Positions 10,378-20,364 are shown, numbered from the stretch's first letter. The stretch: DNA of 64,000 nucleotides from Amblyomma americanum (GCF_052857255.1 NC_135500.1:53841272-53905271), one strand, 5' to 3'. Numbers and translations: made by a program. Notes: a model not told the origin generated them from the letters alone.

Positions 10378-10605
10378 AAGGTCAAATTTCGGGGATGGGT
10401 GGGCTATTTTCGGGGTGACTCGGGCCAGATTTGGCAGTTACCATAGTGTTCGCCGTAGTATAACTAGGCTGGACATCGATTTTGGTGCAAATCGTCCAAG
10501 GTCAGATTTCGGGGGTGAGCCGGGCGAAATTTGGGGATCAGCATGCTGTTTCCGTAGTCGAGTTCGGCTGGAAATCGAATTTGGTGCGAATCGACCATGG
10601 TCAAA
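10378..10605 (+). repeat. Imperfect tandem dimer, ~110-120 bp units
   Basis: Unit 1 (10378-10497) and unit 2 (10498-10605) both start AAGGTCA-ATTTCGGGG, pass through GGG(C/A)...GGG, CATGCTGTT/CATAGTGTT, CCGTAGT and GGCTGGA, and end TTTGGTGC-AATCG. A third AAGGTC-like start appears at 10595. It may be a two-unit remnant of a satellite. Confidence 0.65.
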
Positions 10606-11212
10606 GTGTCAATGTGACGTAACTTCTATTGTCGTGACTTCCGGCTGGCGATGTTACGGACGGAAAGGATCTAGACCTGGAGTATGAGCCATTAAAGGCT
10701 CTAGCCTTAATATTCTTCATTCGGTGTTCTGTAACTTAATGGATGCAAAGCAAAATGCACTCAATTCCTGAAATGATGTCCTTAAGGGGAAAGCTTTCCG
10801 ATATATTCGTCACCAATTTCTTGATTCAGAACTTGCAGACATGTTTGCGCTATCAGAAGAACATATATTGCTAAGAATTTCTCATAGTTCAAATAATGAC
10901 ACGCTTCGAAGGCTTCCGTGTTTTAGTTGCTCCAGATATTTCATGTATATTACGACTCATACCTATGCCATAGGTTCTGTATGTAAAACTCCAATAGGCA
11001 ATTTTATTATTAGCTGTCTCAATGAAGGAATCCGGCGCATTACAACATGCTTGAAGGAGTTCTCGTTTGCGAAATGAATTTTGAGGAAAAATTTAGTTTC
11101 AAACGCCATTCAGCTTTACGTAGTCATGTGGCCGTGTTCTTGCTATTGGTAATTAGCCTTAATTAAGCATACCTCTCGACACACGAGCCTCATTCTTTTC
11201 ACTCGCTCGCAG
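10606..11212. other. No gene recognised
   Basis: An open stretch at 10841-11077 has no recognisable domain. The end (11190-11212) is a pyrimidine tract that could serve as a splice acceptor for the following segment. Confidence 0.4.
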
Positions 11213-11427
11213 ACCGCCAGGTGATTGAAGAGGACCTGACGCTGCTTTTGAGATGGCTTGGTGGCAGCCGAAGAACGCACAACTTCCAAATATGGTTGGA
11301 AATCTACGTGCAGCAAGTGGCGATGGAAGCCCTGGCCTCGTCTCTGCAGACATCCTACACACTGGCATTCGTCAAGGAGAGCATCCCCTCGCGCCTGATG
11401 GCTTTTGAACTGCGCGCTCTTAACCTG
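11213..11427 (+). CDS. Candidate internal exon of an unknown protein
   Basis: An open stretch of ~71 codons is bounded by a good splice acceptor (CTTTTCACTCGCTCGCAG ending at 11212) and a canonical donor (GTGAGATTTT from 11428). Codons are rich in G/C at third positions, unlike the surrounding noncoding DNA. The predicted peptide is amphipathic and helix-like, with Leu/Ala-rich segments, and has no motif I recognise. It could be an exon of a host gene, a captured gene fragment, or a chance open frame. No neighbouring exon could be linked to it. Confidence 0.35.
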
Positions 11428-11654
11428 GTGAGATTTTGATGAATATTGCCTCCGATCAGCTACAGTGTCTCGGAAGCCGCCGAGTTCTGCTGCTAACGCA
11501 GATTGCTGACATGTGTTCCACTGGGCGCGTGCACTTTGTGTTGCAAAAAACAATTCACGTGTCTAGCGGTTTTTCTTTTCCGGAAGACGCCGCTGGCGCA
11601 TCGGCAACATGCAGATGTCGGTGACTTGTGACACCACAGTTTTCCGAGCGCGCA

Positions 11655-11880
11655 CGGGGGATTTTGGTGAGGAGGGCGCCATCACGGACACTAGCACCCA
11701 CGCTTAACCGTGCGTGGTTGAGTGGTCTCCTGCTGACTGAGTCTATAGGGGACACTACTTGAGCCAGAGGGAGCTGCGGAGGTCAGTGAAGAGTGCCGTC
11801 TACGAGTGACTTCTCGTGATTGATCGGGACGGACGAGAAGCTCCCCTGGTGTGTCAGCAGCACCTTCACGTGGAAGAAAC
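11655..11880 (+). mobile_element. LINE 5' UTR fragment
   Basis: Shares GGCGCCATCACGGACACTAGCACCCACGC-like and CCGTGCGTGG blocks with LINE-1A positions 265-320 (CATCACCACGGACCCGAGCACCC). The rest is divergent. Probably a 5' UTR fragment of a related LINE. Confidence 0.45.
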
Positions 11881-11981
11881 TAACGCGCACGGTCGTTCTT
11901 CCTGGCTCGCGCTTTGATGCTGTTGTGTGAAAAACTTGCTTTGCGCGCGCGCACGCTCAGTTCTCTTTGCTCGCGCTTGAT

Positions 11982-12170
11982 TTGGTTTGGCTTATTTGGG
12001 TTTAACGTCCCAAAGCGACTCAGGCTATGAGGGACGCCGTTGTGAAGGGCTCCGGGAATTTTGACCACCTGGGTTCGTTAATGCCCGCTGATATCGCACA
12101 GTACACGCGTCTCTAGAACTTCAACGCCATCAAAATTCTACAGCCGCGGCCGGGATCGAGCTCGCGCCTT
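11982..12170 (-). mobile_element. tRNA-derived SINE (Ruka-like), 5'-truncated
   Basis: Reverse orientation. Reads TTTGGTTTGG (tail), GTTTAACGTCCCAAAGCGAC and GGCCGGGATCGAGC (B-box side). Homology stops near 12170, so the A-box half is missing. Confidence 0.8.
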
Positions 12171-13084
12171 CGAAGCCGTTGTGAAAAAATCACGCACCGG
12201 CTCGTGCGTCCTTCTCATAGTCGCGCTTGGATGCAGTTGGGAAACTGGCTTTACACGTGCTCTCTTGCTTAGCTCTTGATCGCGACTTTAAGCAAACAGT
12301 CCAAAACAGTCTTTCTTGTGAAGCCAAATTTTGTGTTGAAAATGAAAACGAGGGGATAATATCAAGTGAAAACTGAAATTAAATGCTTTCTTCGAACGAA
12401 TCTGCGGCACCAATGCGCTCCGCGTTTTTTTTTTTCATGTCTTCATATTCTGCTTGTTTCAACAGTGTGTGCTGCTCACCACTTCGCTAAATTTTTTTCT
12501 TTTCCTCGCGTTAACGAATTAATTCGGTTGAACCTTGAGATTTATACCAAGGGCGTCGAGCTGGTATATGACCCGAATGACAACGCACGGTCGTTCCTAT
12601 AGAGTTGTCGGGCTTGCCTAGCCGCTTCTGCCATGCGGTCGTAGTTCCCTTAAATGGCTTAATTGCCGTACAGACATCCAAGAAATTTCTGTTATTTTAT
12701 AATAGCTATTGTACCACCCGATACTTTGCCTGCATTAAACGATAGCTGCCATTTGCGCAGATTTCTGCTGATTTTTAAGGAAGCCCGCGATACAAGCATG
12801 ACGCTTCCCCGCCTTTAGGCAAGCACTTCGCCCCTACGGTCATCGCTAAGACTGCCCTCCATCGAACATAATCGGCGCACTGTATAGCCGTAGGGCATCT
12901 GCTCGCACCCGCAGCGCCCGCGAGGAGACGTAGGAAACGGGCGCGAGCAGCACGCGGAGAGAGAAAGCGCGCGCCGCTCAAGGACACTTTCAGTCAAAGC
13001 GCCGCTACGGCGTCGCGCTGGATGAACGCCCCAGAATTGCAACGGCAGAGGAGGAGCGCGGCGGTCTCGTTCCGCAGCAAACTT
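12171..13084. other. No gene recognised
   Basis: A short open stretch ending at 12602 shares a small motif with 130-170. 12880-13000 is GC-rich without a recognisable domain. Sequence at about 11890-11945 recurs in diverged form at about 12222-12290 (CGCGCTT-GATGC-GTTG). Confidence 0.4.
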
Positions 13085-13421
13085 TCGGTTGGGGTTCCTA
13101 TGCGGAATTTTTGGACGTTTAAGGCCCCACGATGGGGGAAACACACGACTTTGGCATCAGCTCTCCGTAGACGGCACCTCTTACCTGGTTCGATCCGGAG
13201 AAGCGGCAGTCGCCTTTTTCTGTCCTCCCCTTCATCTTTTACTTTCTTATCGCCTATCTCAAAACTTCCTCCCTTCATGGTTTTTCCTTTTTTCTGCAAG
13301 CTATGCTCCACCTTGAGTGGCGTACTATTATGGGTTACGCCTTCTCGGTTAATAGCTGGTGTGTACAGCCGGCGGGGATTGCTTGGTTGCAGGTCAGGTA
13401 ATCCAAAGGCAAGATAACTGA
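13085..13421 (+). mobile_element. LINE-1 family 5' UTR fragment
   Basis: Matches the 5' UTR block of LINE-1A 370-520 and LINE-1B 24310-24480: AAGGCCCCACGATGGGGGAAACACAC-like, CTCCGTAGACGGCACCTC, CGCCTTTTTCTGTCCTCC. It stops at the solo LTR, so the LTR inserted in or beside it. Confidence 0.65.
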
Positions 13422-14463
13422 TGTCACCACTTCGCGCCCTTTAGCGTGCGCTCCCAGGCACCCTTAGAGCGTGTGGGGATAGCGGTCTCGGTCACGAAGG
13501 AGATGCCCTCGACTCAGCGTGGCAAGCTCAGTCTAAGACCAGCTACCAAATGAAAAGGCGGTTGGTCGTTTGGTGCCCAGCTTTTGCCGGTCGCAAGCCA
13601 GAGAATGGGTCGGAGCCAAAGGTTCACAAAACAAAAGAAAGTTAATAGAGCGAAGAGACGATACAGAGGATTCCTCAATCACTCGTACGAGCACATACAA
13701 AGTGATTTACAAATACAATGCAACTCGTGCAAAGTAACCATAGAGAGAGATAACAATTCAACAATATCTTTGCATCTAAAGTGCACTAACACACAGAGAG
13801 ACAAATAAACAAAACACAGTTTGTTCAACGGGCACTGCGACAGTCCGACGACCTGAGGGGCACGACGGGGCTGATCCACAGACTGGTGCACGTTGCCTCG
13901 CTGTCCGTCCATTGCTGGGTGAGTGGTGTTCTCCCGGGTGTCGAGCGGTCGCGCTTCTCGGAAGCTTAAACGGCGGCTCGGGCTCACCGACAGCGGTTGC
14001 AGCACCTCATTTAGAGGCGCAGTCCGCGTCTGTTTGTTCTTTGCGCCAGGCAGGCGCGCACATACACGCAGCTTCAACTGCACAAACTCCTCCTTCCTGC
14101 GCCGGGCGCACGACCCCATTGGTCGAGCGCGGAAACCACCTTCTACAACAATCTAGGTCATTCGTGGCACGCTGAGTCATCGGCGCAGGAGCGAGGGGGA
14201 GAGGGTATTACTGTGGCGTGGTCAAGGTTACCCCCTTTCCGTAGACAACGAGCAAAAACTTCTCCGACATTCGAGAAAAATCAACGCCGCGCTCTGCCAT
14301 GCCCCCTCGACGCCGCGCCGGCGAGCTGAGTTGCAACAGTGCGCAAAGCTACGCACTCTAGGGGGTACTTCCCCGCTGTTTTTTGTTTTATTTTACCGCG
14401 CGCGGGCGCGATCGCTTAGGCGCAACGTCGATTTTTTTCGAAAATGCGCCAAATTTTGTGACA
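13422..14463 (-). repeat. Solo LTR of the Gmr1-like element
   Basis: Full length relative to 2836-3885, from TGTCACCACTT (13422) to TTTTGTGACA (14463), without internal sequence on either side. Flanking pentamers ACTGA (13417-13421) and ACCGA (14464-14468) match at four of five bases, consistent with an old 5-bp target duplication. Solo LTRs arise by recombination between the two LTRs of one element. Confidence 0.85.
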
Positions 14464-14640
14464 ACCGATGGTCCTTAAGGGTGACGGATTGCATTCCAAG
14501 GAAAGGGAGATGTACCAGGAGGTGGCAGAAAGTTAGGTGTGCGGCTGATATTAAGAAGATTGGGAGGATAAGTAGGCCGCAGCTGCACAGGGCATGGAAA
14601 GGAGGAGAAAGCATATATTGCTGCACTGCACTAAATTGGA
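14464..14640 (+). mobile_element. RTE/CR1-type LINE 3' fragment (tentative)
   Basis: The + frame reads Thr-Asp-Cys-Ile-Pro-Arg-Lys-Gly...Thr-Arg-Arg-Trp-Gln-Lys-Val-Arg-Cys-Ala-Ala-Asp-Ile, resembling the Arg-Trp-x-Asp-Asp-Ile tail of the reverse transcriptase C-terminus in RTE-like LINEs. No catalytic block is present. It could instead be 3' UTR of the adjoining LINE-2. Confidence 0.4.
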
Positions 14641-14679
14641 AACGGGAGGTGGGGCAGTTGTTGCACAGGCTGGCCGTCC

Positions 14680-15286
14680 CTATTCCGGGACGCCATTGGC
14701 CGCCGCTGCTGGCCGTGCTCCCTGATGCAATGCCCACTGCGCCTCCAGGTCAGAGCTGGACAGGGTCGCCTCCCAGAGCTCCCTGTTTGGCTGACTTATA
14801 ACGGCTACATGTGTATTGTACTGGCAGGCCCGCACCATGTGGTATAGGTCTGCATACTTCCGCAAAATTTGCACCTGGCCGTGAATGAAGGGTCCACGTA
14901 TTTTCGTATGGCGGGATTTAGGAAATCCCTAGTCTAGAGCCATCTAAGGTGCCACTCCTCGGCTTTGTCGAGACCTTTGCCAGGTCCCGGGAGTACCTTT
15001 CTAAAGAGGCGCAGATGGTTTGTAATATCCGCGCAAGAGATTAGCGCGATTTCGATGACTGCCGTGGCAGAACCGGGAGATTGAGTGGAACCCGTGGGAA
15101 GGAACGCTCGGGAAGCCGCGTGACTGGCCTCGTTCCCCTCAACACCCTGTACTAATCGCCAAATCCGAATTGCTCTCAGCTGTATTCTGCGGTCGAGGGG
15201 CGCCGTCTTAGCCCGCACGCAATTTTGGCAGGCCTGCTGCGAGTCCCACATTATATACGCTGGGCCGGAGTGGGTTGTGGTGAGCC
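14680..15286 (-). pseudogene. LINE-2 ORF2: RNase H second half and C-terminus
   Basis: Starts with Leu-Thr-Thr and Trp-Asp-Ser-Gln-Gln-Ala-Cys, where Asp-Ser is the third RNase H acidic block. Then come Gly-Val-Glu-Gly-Asn-Glu-Ala-Ser-His-Ala-Ala (GxxGNExAHxxA motif) and Leu-x-Lys-Ala-Glu-Glu-Trp-His-Leu-Arg. After a break, 14874-14680 encodes Tyr-Ala-Asp-Leu-Tyr-His-Met-Val-Arg-Ala-Cys (zinc-finger region) and Leu-Trp-Glu-Ala-Thr-Leu-Ser-Ser-Ser-Asp-Leu, a C-terminus I recall from tick LINE polyproteins. Confidence 0.8.
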
Positions 15287-15453
15287 CTTAGCGAAATATA
15301 GTAGGTCTAGAATATACGGCGGGATATTTATAATGCATTTTATGCATATTTTTATTAATAAAAGCACTAAAAATATGCTGAAAATATGTTCCAGAAATTA
15401 TAGCTTGGTGTTATAAATACAATTTAAAATTTGTCAAAAATCCGTCACTTAAA

Positions 15454-15554
15454 GCATACTTGAATAAAATGTAGCGCAAACGAGACGGGCACTGGAGGAA
15501 GATACCACACCTCCCGTGCTCTTCTTGTTTGCGCTACATTTTATTATAGTATGT
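15454..15554. repeat. ~100-bp palindrome (foldback)
   Basis: Arms 15463-15481 (AATAAAATGTAGCGCAAAC) and 15527-15545 are exact inverted copies. Pairing extends outward (CATACT/AGTATG) and, imperfectly, inward through CGGGCAC/GTGCTC. A related single arm lies at 21749-21800. Confidence 0.8.
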
Positions 15555-15687
15555 GTCACCAAATACCCCAGTAACAAGTTTTATTGAACCCTAAAGCATG
15601 CTTAGAGCACGTTTCAAATACATGAAAAAATATGTATGCGGTTTTAGCATCGTGTCAGTATATTACAATTGTATTTTCTTAAATATG

Positions 15688-17060
15688 AAACTAATTGGTC
15701 TGAACTATACTTCAAATTTAACAAACGGGCAGTCCTCCTAAACATATTTGAAGCCCACGTTTGGCTCCCGTAGAACAAACAACCTAGTGCTCGAAATCAT
15801 GTTTCGGGAAATGCCTTTGCATGTTTTGGCAATGTATTGAAAGCGTACTTTCGCAAATACGACATTAATTCGTCTAACGTATACTTCAATTCTAACGCAT
15901 GAGCTGTGAACGTAAACATATTTGCAGCACACTTCAAGCTGCCGTTGAACAGTTAAGCCTGGACTCCATGTACGCGAAAACTAACGCGAAGGCGACGGCG
16001 GCAAGAGACGAGCGATGCCGTCGCGCGAAGCAAAATGCATGTGTCGCTTGCCGTGTCACTCGGATCTGCACCCACAGAAAATTTCGCTCGTCGCCCGGAA
16101 GTCCCCCACGCGATTGGCCAATCAGAGCCTCACAAAGCGGTTTCTGGTTTGTCCACGGTTTGTCACGGGTACATCTCACGAGACAAGCGCGTCGTCTTAG
16201 CATCGCCACCGTCGAGAAAATATTTGATTTTGTAGCTGAGAGGCAGACCCACACGATTTAAATAATTAAAAAAATCTACTTGTTGGGTGCGGAGGGCTAA
16301 CAGCATTTGGAGCGGGCTACGCGAGCGGGCGTACTGCAGGGAGAGATGCGTGTCGAGCTGCGGGTACCGGCGCTCGATCCACCGCGCCGCTGCGCTCTAG
16401 CTGTGCAGAAACACTCGCGGCGCGCATTCTCACTGGTGTATTGTAGTTTGCTCACTTACAATAAGATTGCGGTGACAGTTTAAGGGAGTGTTCTTACTAA
16501 GCCTGAGTGCACAGGCACCGAACGAAAGCACACCTCCCCCGTGAATCCGTGATGTGACAATCGTCTCCGCGAGCACGCCGTTGGTTATCTCCACTGCTGC
16601 TACACTGCTGCCGTAGAGGAAATATTTCTTTTGCCCTAACTATGAGGCACACTAACAAAATTTTAAGAGAGAGAACAGGTTACGGGCGTGTTTCTAAGCT
16701 TCAGTGCGCGCAAAGCACGGAGTCCGCTGCGCACGTCGCGGGTTCGCGTCGCCTGTCGCCTTCGCTTGCATGGAGGTTGCCCACAAGCGACGGAGCGAGC
16801 GTCGACGTGTCGCCTTGTCGCGTCGCTCACTCTTTAGAGTACATGGAGTCTAGGATTTACTGCACGAAATGGCGTTTTGGGAAATGGCATGTTGGGAATA
16901 TGTTTAAAGGGTACTTTCGGAAGTACGAAATTAATTCGTCCAAAGTATACTCCTATTCTAAAAAATGGGTAGTCCGTGTCAGCATATTTTCAGCGCGCTT
17001 AAAGCTGCCGTCGAACAACTTAGTCCTCGAAATCACGTTTCCGGGAACAGTGAAAACTCT
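15688..17060. repeat. ~175-bp tandem repeats, three copies, interrupted
   Basis: Copies start near 15691 (CTAATTGGTC), 15866 (TTAATTCGTC) and 16931 (TTAATTCGTC). Each continues with GTATACT-C-ATTCTAA, a CATATTTG/CAGC block, GCTGCCGT-GAACA, CTCGAAATCA and CGGGAAAT. The first two are 175 bp apart. The second is broken by the 15957-16854 insertion and resumes after it. Confidence 0.75.
15957..16854. mobile_element. ~0.9 kb element with TIR CCTRGACTCCATGTAC
   Basis: The left end CCTGGACTCCATGTAC (15958-15973) and the right end (16839-16854), whose complement is CCTAGACTCCATGTAC, match at 15 of 16 bases. It interrupts one 175-bp repeat unit. The inner sequence is GC-rich and contains several GCGACG-type motifs near both ends (GGCGACGGCGG; GTCGCCTTGTCGCG). 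No transposase and no clear target duplication were seen. Probably a non-autonomous DNA transposon. Confidence 0.65.
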
Positions 17061-17987
17061 CCATTTTCTGTCGTCCATTCGTTTTTGGTAGCTTCTAGCA
17101 GGAAGGCAATCACCACTTAATTAATTACGTGTGAACAGCGTGATGGCACTATACCAGCAAGGGCGCCGTGGGCGCCTCCGGGCCCGAAGATGACAGCAGA
17201 AAGGACCCCGACTGGCAAGACCGACCTGCTCCCAAAGACGCCCATGTATTTCTTGTTTGACAGTGCGAGTCCTGATCGATGCTTGATGCAAGTTATACTA
17301 TCAGCTCGGCTGTAGATAGACCGCAGGTTTGAATGCGACAACTGCGACACTTGTGCGACAATTAGGGGGCCCACAGTTTTTTTGCGCAAGAAGCGCCTCA
17401 CCGCGCAAGATAATGTGTCTCCTCTAAAGAGTATACATAAGCCAAGCCGAGTATCACGCTTGTCGGAGCAGTTCCTGTTTCCTCAAGGCGCTTTCCGTCG
17501 GCATTTCTTGTGTGGCGAAATCTTTCCCGTTAAGGTGCCCTCATGTGACTTGCATAATCAGAGACTCCTTGATGACAACGCATTTCTCTGGGATTGTCTG
17601 TCTCCTGGTGCTTATAACCAGTTCAGTCATAACTTCCACCGTTGAGAACATTGTTCAATACCATGCGGTGAATCCGACTAGTACACCTTTTTTCAAGCCG
17701 TAGTGAATACATAGTTAATGTGTTAACTGAATGATTTTAGTGCATTTTAATATAACGTAATGTATTTATTGGATATTTTTAGCATATTTTTATAGTATGA
17801 TAAATATAGTAGGGAGACAGAAAATGTATTTTGATGCGTTTATAAAATATACTCAAAATATTACTCCTAGCACACTTAGAAAGTATTCGTAATTCAATTT
17901 AAGCAGTGGGACAAGAGATGCAAATTTGATATGATATGAATACAATGTGCTCGAAATGCACTTTTAGTACCACCTTTTTTCGCTAAG

Positions 17988-18725
17988 AAAGTGCAATCGC
18001 CACTTCCTCCAACACTAGCGCGTCGGTAGTTTTTATCAAGAGTCGGTTCACGTGTTTTCTCTCGTGCACGACAGCGATGGTGCAGGTGCCCTCCTGGGTT
18101 GGACCGGCTGCATCCACGTAGTATATGCCTGTCTTATTCCCCGTAGTAAATTTTAATAAATTGTGCCCTGGCTTCACGCCTTCTCTGATTATACTCCTAA
18201 TTCATATATTTGGGGAGTGGCTTAGCTGTCAAAGTATTTTTCCGTGCCTCCGAGATGTCGACTCTGCGTTCGGTGGTGGGGAGCAGCGCAAGATTGTTGT
18301 ACCGGAGGACTTGTCTATTGGCACTGGTTATGGACAGCCTAGCTTCGCAATTTGGCATGTTCAGTGGGTCTCGGTCAGCTCCTACACCGAATTGTGGATA
18401 CCAATTTGAAGCAGGCGCTCCGTAGACGCTTCCGCAGGGAGTCCTAGCGCGTCTTTAACCGCCGCCCGAATCATCGCGTCGAGGTTCTCATGGTCGCTAT
18501 TCCACGGCTTAAGGTAGGACGCCACATACACCACGCGACTGGCGATAAACGCCTGAACCAGGCGAACGGTTTCTTTTCCGAGAAGTCCACCATGCTTGCC
18601 TGGTCTCCTGACAATCATGCTAATTTGTTCGCAGGTGGACTTTATTTTTTGCAATGCCGTGGCACTGTTACCCGGGTTATTAATTTTTAAGGACAAGGTT
18701 AATTCGAGGATATGGAAGAGGCTGT
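17988..18725 (-). pseudogene. LINE-2 ORF2: region after RT and RNase H start
   Basis: 18725-18382 encodes Leu-Gly-Lys-Glu-Thr-Val-Arg-Leu-Val-Gln-Ala-Phe-Ile-Ala-Ser-Arg-Val-Val-Tyr and Ala-Leu-Gly-Leu-Pro...Ser-Thr-Glu-Arg-Leu-Leu-Gln, the thumb/connection segment seen in I-group LINEs. 18177-17988 opens RNase H: Ile-Tyr-Tyr-Val-Asp-Ala-Ala, where the family usually has TDGA, and Glu-Glu-Val-Ala-Ile-Ala-Leu with the second acidic residue. A frame change separates the two pieces. Confidence 0.8.
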
Positions 18726-18749
18726 CCTGCAGTGAGTGTAGTAAGGTCG

Positions 18750-19905
18750 ATCATGGCTCCAGCTTCCACAGAAAACGATCGCGCTTTGAAGAGAGTGTAG
18801 AACGAAGACATTACTTCCCAGTGTTTCCGAGAAACGAAGAGATTTCAAAACTACGACTTCCTCCACAATGAAAAAACTGCCAGAAAAGCGTCCGCTTCTT
18901 GGTGTCTAAATTTCCAATCGGCGTCTTGGGTACGGGCTACATACAATTTGACAAAAGTGCCTTGTGGTGACATCCTTCTAGTTGCTGAAGGCAGTATCAA
19001 GCACTCACAACTGTCTAACGCATTCTCCATAGGAGTCATTGCTGTCTCAGTAGCTGTACGTCGATGCTTAAACGCCGTCCGATGTGTGATATCTATATCA
19101 GACTTTCTCGAAGTCACTCAAGAAGAGATAATAGAGGGTCTCAGTGACGAAAATGTTATGAATATACGTATCCAAAATATGAAGAAAAACAAAGGAATAC
19201 CAAATGCCAACCGAACATCTCATCCTCAAGTTCAGCTCGAGAACACTCCCCGAAAGAACTGACGTAGGTTACGGGAAAATCAATCAGACACTAAATACCG
19301 AAAACATGCCCACAAGATGCTTCAGCTGCTAGAGATGCTGTCAAGGGTAGCATTGCTGCCGTGGCCGACAATTCTGAGGGGAATGCGTCTCAAATGAGCA
19401 AGCTTCTGAAGTCTGTGAAGCAGCTGCACTACAAAGCGTGAACTGTTATGGTGATCCGTGTTTTCGGTGATGTCCCACTTGCAAGAAGGATAACAAGATA
19501 ACACTGCAGACGAAACAAGGTATCACGTTTACTGAAGCACGCCAAGAATGCTTTCAAATTCACCACAACAACAAACTTTGTCGATGCGGTGCGTGGGGGC
19601 GGGGCACCACACCAGGCACCGGAACGTGCCCCGGCCACACGCAATGCTTGACGCAGGACCACCCACCTCTCTAGTGGCAATAGCTCGTGCTGGTGGAAAA
19701 GCCTCGCTTGAGGTCGGCTGGCTTCGAGACATCTCCCCACGAGGTGAGGGCTAAAACCGAAGAACACGTGCCTGTGGCAACTTCGGCCAGCTCCTCTGCG
19801 GAAGCAATGAATATCAGCAAAGGTACTTCCTTGCCGTCAACGTCGGACGGACGGCGGCATTCACTGGGCTTGGAATGGAATTGGAGAGGATTTCTTAGGG
19901 AACGA
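18750..19905 (+). pseudogene. LINE-1C ORF1 (gag-like)
   Basis: 18890-19262 aligns with copy B 24830-25150: Lys-Val-Pro-Cys-Gly-Asp-Ile-Leu-Leu; Leu-Ser-Asn-Ala-Phe-Ser-Ile-Gly; Leu-Asn-Ala-Val-Arg-Cys-Val-Ile-Ser; and Glu-Glu-Ile-Ile-Glu-Gly-Leu. The zinc-knuckle region after 19262 is not readable. The Pro/Ser tail (19545-19900) contains Thr-Thr-Asn-Phe-Val-Asp-Ala-Val-Arg and Ser-Ala-Glu-Ala-Met-Asn-Ile-Ser-Lys-Gly-Thr. Several frameshifts. Confidence 0.7.
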
Positions 19906-19959
19906 TAGTGACACAATAAACATGATACGAGCAATCTCCTATTGCTTTGTTTGTTAAAG

Positions 19960-20364
19960 AGTGAAATTTAGGTCCTAAAATTACTTATAAAGTACCCTGT
20001 TTTTTCCTCGATCGAGAGCAGCCGAGCAAGCTCTCGAGAGGTGTAGACATCATATTGAAAAACGGTGTCGCGGCTCGTTGGAAAAAAAACAAAAACTAGA
20101 CCCGAAGCTGTCGCAACAACCATGATTGCTCGTCAAATCATTACAGTTTGCTATGCATGTATCGAGTCACGCCTGAAGGGAACCTCCTATGACTTACAAG
20201 ACCTTTTACAGAAACTACCACAGCCATACCTCAGCCGTAACGAGTGGATGGAGATTTCATTGCGCCCTCTCGATCTTTGGAAAGCGAGAAAACTGATACT
20301 ATAGGACAGATAATAGCAGATTTTATTCTACGCGGTAATTTATGTTTGCTGAATTCCCCTTTAG
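19960..20364 (+). pseudogene. LINE-1C ORF2 endonuclease remnant
   Basis: Readable blocks are Glu-Ala-Val-Ala-Thr-Thr-Met-Ile-Ala, Leu-Gln-Lys-Leu-Pro-Gln-Pro-Tyr-Leu, then Gly-Asp-Phe-Ile-Ala and Ser-Glu-Lys-Thr-Asp-Thr-Ile-Gly-Gln, corresponding to the endonuclease GDFNAH...SxxTDxxG segment in copy B. It ends at about 20355. Confidence 0.7.

Larger units (their letters stand above)
15287..17987. mobile_element. 2.7 kb element with CTTAGCGAAA terminal inverted repeats
   Basis: It begins CTTAGCGAAA (15287-15296) and ends TTTCGCTAAG (17978-17987), perfect 10-bp inverted ends, and lies within the RNase H domain of LINE-2. Removing exactly this segment rejoins the LINE-2 frame (Ala-Leu | Trp-Leu-Thr) without any duplicated base. 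It carries no recognisable transposase, so it is non-autonomous. Inside are a palindrome, ~175-bp repeats and a nested element. Insertion without duplication is unusual; Helitrons, Cryptons and Spy elements lack duplications, but these termini do not match the Helitron TC...CTRR pattern. A later deletion of the duplication cannot be excluded. Confidence 0.65.
14680..18725 (-). mobile_element. LINE-2: I-group LINE 3' half, interrupted
   Basis: Two - strand coding segments (18725-17988 and 15286-14680) form one ORF2 3' half: the region after the reverse transcriptase, then RNase H, then a zinc-finger tail. They are separated by the 15287-17987 insertion. The 5' part (endonuclease and catalytic RT) is absent; LINE-1 copy C starts just beyond 18725. 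Confidence 0.8.
18740..20364 (+). mobile_element. LINE-1 copy C (ORF1 and endonuclease part)
   Basis: A 5'- and 3'-truncated copy of the LINE-1 family in the same order as copy B: ORF1 (about 18750-19905), then endonuclease (about 19960-20360). The reverse transcriptase is missing; a 5' UTR fragment follows. Confidence 0.75.

Noticed and set aside
12815..13311. Minus-strand frames at 12815-13311
   Set aside because: They lie over a LINE 5' UTR fragment and GC-rich sequence and have no recognised domain.
15287..17987. Helitron identity for the 2.7 kb element
   Set aside because: The ends form inverted repeats and lack the TC start and CTRR end with a hairpin.
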